Positions 18,582 to 26,300 of a DNA stretch of 64,000 bases are shown piece by piece. Origin of the DNA: Mesorhizobium sp. AR10. Its GTDB lineage: Bacteria > Pseudomonadota > Alphaproteobacteria > Rhizobiales > Rhizobiaceae. Location of the stretch: positions 2,272,001 to 2,336,000 of the forward strand of contig NZ_CP080524.1 in assembly GCF_024746795.1 (NCBI RefSeq), written 5' to 3'. The notes below the pieces were generated by a model. That model did not search any database. It saw nothing but the letters and a program-made list of their open reading frames with translations, and had not been told where the DNA came from. Numbering within the stretch: the stretch's first letter is position 1; each line of letters starts with the position of its first letter. Both the position numbers and the translations under genes were made by a program.

Positions 18582-18598
18582 TGATGTGCTCCTTTCTT

Positions 18599-18610
18599 GA
18601 ATGATCGTTC
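18599..18610. promoter_or_regulatory. Candidate TetR operator upstream of SDR
   Basis: GAATGATCGTTC differs at one position from the perfect palindrome GAACGATCGTTC that precedes the TetR gene at 19224-19235. It sits just before the ribosome site of the 16-codon frame and the SDR gene. Confidence 0.45.
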
Positions 18611-18635
18611 CATAATTGGTTAAAAAAAGGGGGCG

Positions 18636-19202
18636 CTACCGCAGCGCCCTCAGCGCCATGTCGGCCAGGCTGGCCAGCGCCGCGCGGTCGGCGCCGCCGC
18701 GCCCCGCGACCCGGATGCCGGCAATGTTGGCGATCAGAAAATCGGCGGTTACTTCCGCGTCGAGGCTCGGAGCGATATCGCCTTCGCGTTGCGCGTCGTG
18801 AACGCGGGCTACGATGGCTCCACGCAGGCCTTTGCCAAGGAGCGTTTTGATCTTCTCAAGGTCGGGGCGTGACACGCCGAACTCATAGGTCGAGTTGACG
18901 CCAAGGCATGGCTGATCGGCGGTCTCGACGACGCGTTGCAACATCGCATTTATGCCATCGATCCCCCGAGCGCGGCTTCGCAGCGCACCGAAATGCCTCG
19001 TACACTCGTCCAGCCCATAGCGATGCACCGCCGAGCAATAGAGCTGCCACTTGCCGCCGAACGCAGCGTAGAGGCTTTGCCGTCCGATCCCCATCGCATC
19101 GACGAGCATCTGTGCCGAGCTACCCTCGAATCCATGCTCGCTGAAGACGTCGATCGCGCCATCAAGCGCATCGTCCATATCGAATTCCCGCGGTCTTGCC
19201 AT
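18636..19202 (-). CDS. TetR-family transcriptional regulator
   Basis: 188 residues from the second ATG (MARPREFDMDDALDGAIDVF); three codons earlier another ATG exists. The helix-turn-helix is GSSAQMLVDAMGIGRQSLYAAFGGKWQLY. The ligand domain has NSTYEFGVSRPDLEKI and ends LADMALRALR. The sequence resembles regulators that control reductases responding to xenobiotics. A perfect palindrome at 19224-19235 lies within 25 bases of the start, so autorepression is likely. The SDR gene is the probable partner. Confidence 0.85.
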   Translation of the reverse strand: MARPREFDMDDALDGAIDVFSEHGFEGSSAQMLVDAMGIGRQSLYAAFGGKWQLYCSAVHRYGLDECTRHFGALRSRARGIDGINAMLQRVVETADQPCLGVNSTYEFGVSRPDLEKIKTLLGKGLRGAIVARVHDAQREGDIAPSLDAEVTADFLIANIAGIRVAGRGGADRAALASLADMALRALR

Positions 19203-19223
19203 GAGCGGCATATAGTCGTTCGG

Positions 19224-19235
19224 GAACGATCGTTC
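19224..19235. promoter_or_regulatory. Palindromic TetR operator
   Basis: GAACGATCGTTC is a perfect 12-base palindrome directly before the TetR start. It matches 11 of 12 bases of the site at 18599-18610 and shares the CGATCG core with the sites at 21439-21466. Confidence 0.55.
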
Positions 19236-19253
19236 AATAACGAATCCGGGATT

Positions 19254-19449
19254 GATCTGAATGCGCGCTATCCCGACCTCAAGATTGAGGTGTCGATCGA
19301 ACCCGCTCTCACCGACATCCTCACCGAAGGGTACGACGCCAGAAGCGGCCTATCGAAGCGGCTATGCTTCGGACGCGGCCCTCAGCCGAGCCTTCAAGGC
19401 GCATTTCGGGTACGCGCCAAGCGAGGCCAGAAGCCAGCAGTCGTCGTGA
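19254..19449 (+). pseudogene. LysR and AraC regulator fragments fused back to back
   Basis: At 19254-19341 one frame reads NARYPDLKIEVSIEPALT and DILTEGYDA, a piece of the substrate-binding domain of a LysR protein. Immediately after, at 19339-19449, another frame reads RSGYASDAALSRAFKAHFGY APSEAR and stops, which is the last helix-turn-helix of an AraC protein. Neither has a start or complete domain. The junction shows a past recombination between two regulator genes. Confidence 0.65.
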
Positions 19450-19516
19450 GAGGCGTCAAGCGCGCGATGCGGTAGCTGGGCGCGCTCAAACGCATGAAGA
19501 GCGCGCCCACTGCCGT

Positions 19517-20007
19517 TTAGCCGGCCGCCTTCATGAGTGCGGCTTCCAGTTCTCGGTCGAGGTAGAGCCCGACTTCCGTGATCCGTTCGTCTTCAAGCTG
19601 GCCGAAGAGCGTGGAAGGTTTGTCGTATTCGAATACGACCTCCCCGGCTTCGGTTTCAAAAAGTGCGACGCGGAGCGGCGCATAGAGCGCTGCGCCTAGA
19701 TTGTGTCGTGTCATCTTCGAGGCGGTGATTGGATTCCCAATCTCGTATTGGACGGCGTTGCGCTACGCCCGACAATCGCCAAGAGATCGCCGTGGTCGCG
19801 ATCGAGAAACATGAAGAGCTTGGGTCCGTGTTCTTCATACTTCTTGATGCCTTCCTGATCGCCGCTGCTCAACATGACTTTGATATTCGCGTCGAGCTTG
19901 GGGAGATCGGCCTCAATGCCGGCGCGCACCTGCTTGAAAGGGCGCTTGGAGGTTATTCTGACGTGTTCAATCGTGATCGGCCTGAATGTCATTTCAGCGG
20001 TGGGCAT
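19517..20007 (-). pseudogene. DUF302-family protein, frameshifted
   Basis: The start at ATG 20007 has AAGGAG with an eight-base spacing: MPTAEMTFRPITIEHVRITS, then GPKLFMFLDRDHGDLLAIVG. The frame breaks near 19,770. The conserved text resumes in another frame as NAVQYEIGNPITASKMTRHN, ALYAPLRVALFE and VFEYDKPSTLFGQL, ending at 19517. The pieces form one complete DUF302 domain, a small dimeric fold of unknown function. One indel separates it from an intact gene. Confidence 0.75.
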
Positions 20008-20083
20008 CGTTGGCTCCTTTCGAAAACTGTGCGGATGAACGCTGATCAACCCAATTTCCATCCGTTGCTTGATCGTGGAAATT

Positions 20084-20458
20084 TCAGAGGAGGACACCTT
20101 CGCCGAGCTCATTATTGACGAGCGCGCCGAGCTGGCCGGACAGCGAGAGCGCCGGGCCTAGAGGGTGCATGGTGACCGACACGTGGTGGACCCCGCCATC
20201 GGCGTTGCGTTCGATGACGGCCACTCCGGTCAACGACATTCCGTTGGTGAGCACAGCTTCATTCTGAAGAAAGCTGCGGGACCCGATAGTTTCGAGAAAG
20301 ACTGGTGTTTGGGATTTGTAGAGCGTGGCTACGGTTCCGATGAACTTCTTGATGTTCTCCCGACCAGAAATAGGTCGGCGCAGAACAGTGCCCGTGAATT
20401 CCGCGTCGGGCGTCAGGTCATCGAGGAACGGGTGGCGTGCGTGCGAGTCCTGAGACAT
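20084..20458 (-). CDS. NTF2/SnoaL-like protein
   Basis: 124 residues: HPFLDDLTPDAEFTGTVLRR, RPISGRENIKKFIGTVATLY and GVAVIERNADGGVHHVSVTM match a ketosteroid-isomerase-like NTF2 fold. No signal peptide. It is between the hydrolase at 20554 and the DUF302 gene on the same strand with gaps of 95 and 76 bases, so all three may be one transcript under the TetR sites at 21439-21466. Confidence 0.7.
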   Translation of the reverse strand: MSQDSHARHPFLDDLTPDAEFTGTVLRRPISGRENIKKFIGTVATLYKSQTPVFLETIGSRSFLQNEAVLTNGMSLTGVAVIERNADGGVHHVSVTMHPLGPALSLSGQLGALVNNELGEGVLL

Positions 20459-20553
20459 GTTTTCTCAAATCTGATTGAACGGCGATTTTACGATGGACGT
20501 TTGTTGATGATCGGCCGAGGCGGCGAACAGGTTTGCCGCCTCGGCCATTCCTG

Positions 20554-21381
20554 TTAGCGAAGGAAGTCGAGAGCCTGCTGAACGAACACAGCGTGATATT
20601 GGAAGATGCCGCCGTGGCTTGCGTCGGGGAAAATGCTGAGCTGTGCATTGGGGAGCCGACGCGCCAACTCGAACGAATTGATCGTCGGCGCCATGACGTC
20701 ATCGTCGCCGTTGGCAACGAGGACAGGATGATGGATCTCCCTCAGTTTGGACGGATCGCCCCGTCCCCAGGCATGAATAGCGGTGAGCTGTGCGCCAATC
20801 GTCTCATTGCTCATCGGAGCATCGCGGTCTTCCTTGCGCTCGTTCAGACGGGCGAGGAAGGCATTCGCGGCGGCTTGACCGTTGCTTGTCTGGGAAAAGA
20901 ACAGAAAGTGCTTCGGATGTTTGCCAGAGGCGCCGGCCTTGGCGACGGCGTCCTGTAGAACAGCGCCCATATTCGAGATGCCTTCGCCGCCGGCAGGGCC
21001 GGCGCCGGCGATAATGATCTTGCGGACGAGGTCGGGCTGTTCCTGCGCCACAACCTGGGCAATGAAGCCACCCAGCGAGAAGCCCAACAGATCAACCTTG
21101 CTCAGTCCAAGCGCGCGGATGAAGGCGACCGTGTCACGCGCCATCTCCTCGACCGAGGTCGGTGTAGAGCCGCCGGACCCGCCCACGCCACGATTGTCGA
21201 ATGCGATCACATGGTGCTCGGCCGCTAGGCCATCGACCACTCTGGGGTCCCAATCGTCAAGCACGGCCGTCAGATGATGGAGGAGGACAACCGGCACGTC
21301 GCCCTTCTCGCCGAATTCCCGATACACGAAGGATGTGCCGCTCACATCGATCGCTTTGGTCGTCGCAGTTTCAAACGTCAT
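20554..21381 (-). CDS. Alpha/beta hydrolase
   Basis: 275 residues from ATG 21381, chosen because AAGGAA lies seven bases before it. The fold: VVLLHHLTAVLDDWDPRVVD, FDNRGVGGSG, nucleophile in LLGFSLGGFIAQ, acid in NGDDDVMAP and histidine in DASHGGIFQ. It resembles haloperoxidase-type and 3-oxoadipate-lactonase-like hydrolases. Cytoplasmic. It is divergent from the TetR gene at 21499, with tandem palindromes in the gap, so it is very likely the repressed target. Confidence 0.85.
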   Translation of the reverse strand: MTFETATTKAIDVSGTSFVYREFGEKGDVPVVLLHHLTAVLDDWDPRVVDGLAAEHHVIAFDNRGVGGSGGSTPTSVEEMARDTVAFIRALGLSKVDLLGFSLGGFIAQVVAQEQPDLVRKIIIAGAGPAGGEGISNMGAVLQDAVAKAGASGKHPKHFLFFSQTSNGQAAANAFLARLNERKEDRDAPMSNETIGAQLTAIHAWGRGDPSKLREIHHPVLVANGDDDVMAPTINSFELARRLPNAQLSIFPDASHGGIFQYHAVFVQQALDFLR

Positions 21382-21438
21382 AGCCATGTTCCTTTCGATT
21401 GAGCCCTGCGATTGCACAGCGATCGCTTGTGGCGTAGG

Positions 21439-21466
21439 ATAACGATCGTTATATAACGATCGTGAT
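21439..21466. promoter_or_regulatory. Tandem TetR operators
   Basis: ATAACGATCGTTAT (21439-21452, perfect palindrome) is followed directly by ATAACGATCGTGAT (21453-21466, one mismatch). They lie between the divergent hydrolase and TetR starts and can control both. Confidence 0.65.
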
Positions 21467-21498
21467 TTTATGATTCAAGGCCAATTCGGAGATTGGGA

Positions 21499-22068
21499 AT
21501 GAGATATCCGCCAGACCAAAAGGCGAAGGCCAGGGAAGCAATCCTGGAGGCAGGAGCGCAGGCGCTCAGGACGAATGGATTCAACGGGATCGGAGTGGAT
21601 GGCCTCGCGGCTGCGGCTGGGGTGACGTCGGGCGCCTTCTATTCCAATTTCCCGAACAAGGAGGCGCTTTTGGAGGGCGTCATCGAGGCTTGCCTCGGCA
21701 AGCCCTTTGTCTATTACACCGGAAGCGTCGCTGAGCGGCGAGAACTTCTCAGGAAATGGCTCTTTGAGTACATCAGCGCCTACCATCGGGAGAATCCCGC
21801 CGTGGGCTGCGTCATGCCGACCTTGAGCGCCGATGTCGCGCGCGCCAGCCCGGTGGTTCGAGAGGCGTACAGACTCAAGATGGAGGAACTGATCGGCAAA
21901 GTGTCGACTGTCCTTGGCGGAGCCGAAGCGGATCGCGAACGGCGCGCATGGAGCATCGTTGCCATGATGGTTGGCGCGATTGGAATCTCCCGAGCCATGC
22001 CCGACGGCGAGGGGGCCAACCGCGCCATCGAGCATGCCCTTGAGACTGCCATTTCGCTCATCGGCTGA
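21499..22068 (+). CDS. TetR-family transcriptional regulator
   Basis: 189 residues from ATG 21499 with GGAG seven bases upstream; the longer TTG form at 21493 is unlikely. The DNA-binding part reads REAILEAGAQALRTNGFNGI and GLAAAAGVTSGAFYSNFPNK. The ligand domain contains NPAVGCVMPTLSADVARASP, typical of the TetR group with a central proline-rich segment. It is divergent from an alpha/beta hydrolase across two palindromes, so it should repress itself and that gene in response to an unknown small molecule. Confidence 0.9.
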   Translation: MRYPPDQKAKAREAILEAGAQALRTNGFNGIGVDGLAAAAGVTSGAFYSNFPNKEALLEGVIEACLGKPFVYYTGSVAERRELLRKWLFEYISAYHRENPAVGCVMPTLSADVARASPVVREAYRLKMEELIGKVSTVLGGAEADRERRAWSIVAMMVGAIGISRAMPDGEGANRAIEHALETAISLIG

Positions 22069-22139
22069 GGAGCCTCCCGCAACTCCCGAAGCCCGATGGC
22101 GGAGGCGGCCATTGAAATGATATCGCGGCAGTCAAGGCC

Positions 22140-22419
22140 GCGAGCATAGGCGAGCCCACCCCATCCCTCTGGAGCCGCTTCTTCCGCATGGGCTTTTGTC
22201 CCCCGCGTCCGAGCATTCTCGGGTGGATTGCGAGCACCACCAGCGACGTGGTTGCCAATCTCCGCAGGCCGTCCGGCGCGATCGGTCCGTCCAGGCCGCT
22301 GTCGTGTAGCGTGTGAGGATCTTGTAGCCGGTCTTGCGCGAGATATCGAAATCCCGGCAGAGCACGGCCATCTTCTCGCCGTCCAGCAGCCGGGCGATGA
22401 ACTTCAGCCGCTCTTCCAT
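22140..22419 (-). pseudogene. IS481-family transposase, N-terminal fragment
   Basis: It starts MEERLKFIARLLDGEKMAVL and continues CRDFDISRKTGYKILTRY, the helix-turn-helix of IS481 transposases. The frame then wanders, and a second frame carries LVVLAIHPRMLGRGGQKPM, a corrupted copy of the WGARKIRE region. The DDE catalytic domain is absent. It is truncated and frameshifted. Confidence 0.7.
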
Positions 22420-22502
22420 GACGTTACACTGTGATTCAGGGCCGAAGCATGACCCCTTCCGAATATTGTACAACGCCTTGATTTGTATAATTGTGGCACC
22501 GC

Positions 22503-22538
22503 AGAGGGGTCACGATCGGCACCGATCGTGACCCCTCT
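22503..22538. repeat. Perfect inverted repeat, 17-base arms
   Basis: Left arm 22503-22519 begins AGAGGGGTCACGATCGG; the right arm 22522-22538 is its exact reverse complement, with a two-base centre. It lies between the IS481 and IS91 scraps and is followed by CTTCTTCC. It could be a bidirectional terminator, a mobile-element end or a recombination site. Confidence 0.7.
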
Positions 22539-22599
22539 TCTTCCAGAATTTATGGCAATATCAAGTGTTTGGTGCGATTTGCCTCCGGGGTCACGCTTC

Positions 22600-22704
22600 A
22601 GCGCTTATTCACAGCCATGCCCGTGCTGCGGCGGCCGCATGATCATCATTGAGACCTTCGAGCGCGGCAATGATGCCCGAGCACCGCCATCCGGAATGCC
22701 ATGA
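22600..22704 (+). pseudogene. IS91-family transposase, C-terminal fragment
   Basis: The text QPCPCCGGRMIIIETFERG with nearby prolines is the conserved C-terminus of IS91-type Y2 transposases. Only about 30 residues remain; the zinc-binding and tyrosine regions are missing. Confidence 0.7.
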
Positions 22705-23164
22705 CCGCGAACCGCTCGTCACCGCACCGCATGCTCGCCGAGAGATCTCATCGTCGGCGGGTGGTCAGCTTCGTGCGCCTTGGCCCGATGCTACGAACCT
22801 CGCAACTCACCACGCCGAAATCGCCCGCTCTTCACCGGCCACACCGTGGCATGCGCGGCCTTGGCGAGCCTTGCTCGTCCGTCGGCGGGATCGGTTTCAT
22901 CCGCCAGGCGCATCGCCGCAGCCAAGTTGCGCGACGCGAAAACGTCAAATCCCCATAGATCAAAGCCGCGACCTCCACACCCCGGGTTCCGCACGCCTCG
23001 TAGACGGCCGGCATCCGAAACCCTTCACACTTCCGGACCTTTGCGAGTGACGCGCGAAGGTCGCGTCGCGGACCCATCTCGGACTTTCGTTGACCACCGG
23101 AGTGTGACGATGTCGTGCTTTCGGGATGACCCATCAAAGTTAGCCGGCCTCGGGTTCAGCGACC
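22705..23164. other. No gene supported
   Basis: Several open frames exist but have no recognisable domains. It is probably debris between the IS91 fragment and the kinase remnant. Confidence 0.35.
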
Positions 23165-23243
23165 CTCCATGGCGGGACGTTGCGGGCCTCGTGCAATGCT
23201 GGGCTTGGCGCGACGTTTCAGTCCACCTTGCGCTCGCATAAAG
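23165..23243 (+). pseudogene. Histidine kinase C-terminal remnant
   Basis: The bases GCGGGCCTCGTGCAATGC through GCGACGTTTCAGTCCACC mirror the last codons of the kinases ending at 29279 and 39158 (WASRNAGPGATFQF region). Only the terminal HATPase strand is left, so it is a scrap of a further paralogue. Confidence 0.6.
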
Positions 23244-23381
23244 AGGCCCTCCCGTGACCGCGATCGTTTCGGCGATGCATGCTTGGCTTCGGGTGATGGA
23301 TTGACGGACAAGAGCAAAACTAGTCCTTGTACCAAAGGGGCGTGCTGAGTACCAAAGTGGGGCTGACGGGAGGCCACCCTT

Positions 23382-26300
23382 TTGACGGAGCTTTCGGGCT
23401 ATGTATTCTCGGTGTTGCGGCGAGGCGAGTTCACACTCTACCGCGGCTCGGGAGACGGCTTGGACCCGATCCTGCTGGTCGCGCCGATCGGGGAATACTC
23501 CGCGCTTGAGTCTCTCAAGCGGCTCGAACATGAACATGACCTCAAGGCCGAACTGGATGCCGACTGGGCTGTCCGGCCGGTAGGCTTGTCCCGCCACGAC
23601 GGCCGCATGGCGTTGGTGCTCGAGGACCCCGGCGGCCAGCCGCTCGATCAACTGCTCGGCCAGCCGATGGATGTGACGCAGTACTTGCGCATCGCGATCC
23701 CGCTCGCGGCCGCAATTGGGCAAGTTCACCGGCATGGCCTCATCCACAAGGACATCAAGCCGGCGAATGCGCTCATCGACGCCGCCGGCAACGTCCGCCT
23801 CACCGGCTTCGGCATTGCGTCCCGGTTGCCGCGCGAGCGCCAGGCCCCCGCGCCGCCAGAAATTATTGCCGGGACGCTTGCCTACATGGCGCCCGAGCAG
23901 ACTGGCCGTATGAACCGATCGATCGATGCCCGCAGCGATCTCTATTCGCTCGGCGTCACGTTTTACGAGATGCTCACCGGGGCGCTTCCGTTCACGGCCA
24001 CCGATCCGATGGGATGGGTCCACTGCCACATTGCCCGGAGGCCGACACCGCCGAGCGAGCGGGTGAGCGGAATCCCGGGCCCGGTCGAGGCCATTGTCTT
24101 GAAGCTGCTCGCCAAGACCGCCGAGGATCGCTATCAGACCGCGGCAGGCGTCGAGACCGATCTCCGGCGGTGTCTCTCGGCATGGGAAGCGCATCACCGC
24201 GTCGAATCGTTTTCGCTCGCTGCGCATGACGCGTCGGACCGGTTGGTGATCCCGGAAAGGCTGTATGGACGCGAGGCCGAGATCGACGCCCTCCTTGCGG
24301 CCTTCGATCGTGTGGCAAGCGAAGGCACAACCGAGCTCGTGCTGGTGTCGGGCTATGCCGGCATCGGCAAGTCGTCGATCGTCAACGAGTTGCACAAGGT
24401 GCTGGTCCTGCAGCGTGGCCTCTTTGCAGCCGGCAAGTTCGACCAGTACAAGCGGGACATTCCGTATGCGACGCTGGCACAGGCCTTCCACAGCCTCGTG
24501 CATCAGTTGCTCAGCATGGATGATGCCGAGCTGAATCGCTGGCGAAATGCATTGCTTGACTCGCTTGGCCCGAACGGCCAGCTCATGATCAACCTGATCC
24601 CCGAGCTTGCCCTGATCATCGGCGAGCAGCCGCCGGTTCCCGACCTCCCGCCGCAAGACCGGCAAAATCGGTTCCAGCTGGTGTTCCGGCGTTTCCTCGG
24701 CGTGTTTGCTCGGCCGGAGCACCCGCTCGCGCTATTCCTCGATGATTTGCAATGGCTGGATACCGCGACGCTCGACCTTCTCGAACATCTCACGCACCCG
24801 GACGTGCGGCACCTGTTGCTTATCGGAGCCTATAGGGACAACGAGGTAGGTCCCTCGCACCCGCTCGCACGGATGCTGGCGACGATTCGCGAAGCCGGGG
24901 GGCGGGTGCAGGATATCCTGCTTGCTCCCCTCAAGCAGGACGATGTGAAGCGGCTGCTTGGAGATGCGCTGCACACGGTGCCTGAGCGTACGCGCCCGTT
25001 GGCTGGGCTGGTGTTCGAGAAGACCGATGGCAATCCGTTCTTCACGATCCAGTTCTTGACGGCCTTGGCGGAGGAGGCGCTGATGGCGTTCGATCCCGGC
25101 ACGGAGGCCTGGACATGGGACCTGCCGCGTATCAGCGCCAAAGGCTTCACCGACAACGTCGCCGATCTCATGGCCGCGAAGCTGAGCCGTCTGCCCCATG
25201 CGACCCGGAAGGCACTAGGACACCTGGCCTGCCTTGGGAATGTAGCGGAGTCGGCTACGCTCGCTCTGGTGCACGGGGAGACTGAGGAAGCGACGCACGC
25301 GGCACTCTGGGAAGCCGTCCGGGCTGGCCTCCTCTTGCGCTCAAACAACACCTACTCCTTCCTCCATGACCGGATCCAGGAGGCGGCGTACGCGCTTATC
25401 GCGGAAGGCGAGCGCGCTATGGCTCATCTTCGGATTGGCCGATTGCTCGCGGCCCAGAGTCTGGCGGAAGAGCTCGAAGACAGCATCTTCGACATCGTGA
25501 ACCAGTTTGACCGAGGCGCGGCGCTGATCACTTCGCCGGAGCAACGCGAGCAAGTCGCCGAGCTCAACCTCAAGGCGGGCAAGCGTGCCAAGGCGGCAAC
25601 TGCCTATGCCGCTGCCCTGCAGTATTTTGCCACCGGTCGCGCTTTGCTGACAGAAAATGGATGGGAACGGTGCTACCAACTCAGCTTCGACCTCGAACTC
25701 AACCGGGCTGAATGCGAGTTCCTGACCGGCGCGCTGGCGGAGGCGGAGGGGTGCCTGGCGGCGCTGTCATGCCGCGCAGCAAACACGATGGAACGAGCTA
25801 CGGTCGCATGCTTGCGCGTAGATCTGTACACGACCCTCGATCGGGGCAGCCGCGCCATTACTGTCGGCCTCGACTGCCTCCGGCATCTTGGCATCGACTG
25901 GTCGCCGCATCCGACGGAAGAGGAGGCGCGGCGCGAATACGAACGGATCTGGCTGCAGCTCGAGGGTCGCACGATCGAGTCTCTAATCGATCTGCCTTTG
26001 ATGAACGACCCGGCGTCGCTCGCAACGCTGGACGTTCTGGCCAAGATCGGGCCACCCGCATTCTATACGGATGCGAACCTGCTTTCCCTGGTCACCTGCC
26101 GTGCGGTCAATCTCAGCCTCGAGCGCGGCAACTGTGACGCTTCGTGCCTCGCCTATGAATGGCTCTCCATGCTTGCCGGCCCGCACTTCGGCGACTACCG
26201 ATCCGCCGTATATCGCTTTGGTCAGCTCGGCTATGACCTGACCGAAGGACGCGGACTGACGCGTTTCCAAGCCAGGACCTATATGGACTTTGGTGGTAGC

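Noticed and set aside
23025..24722. Long open frame of 565 codons on the minus strand
   Set aside because: It lies opposite the giant sensor gene and has no domain. It is a codon-bias shadow.
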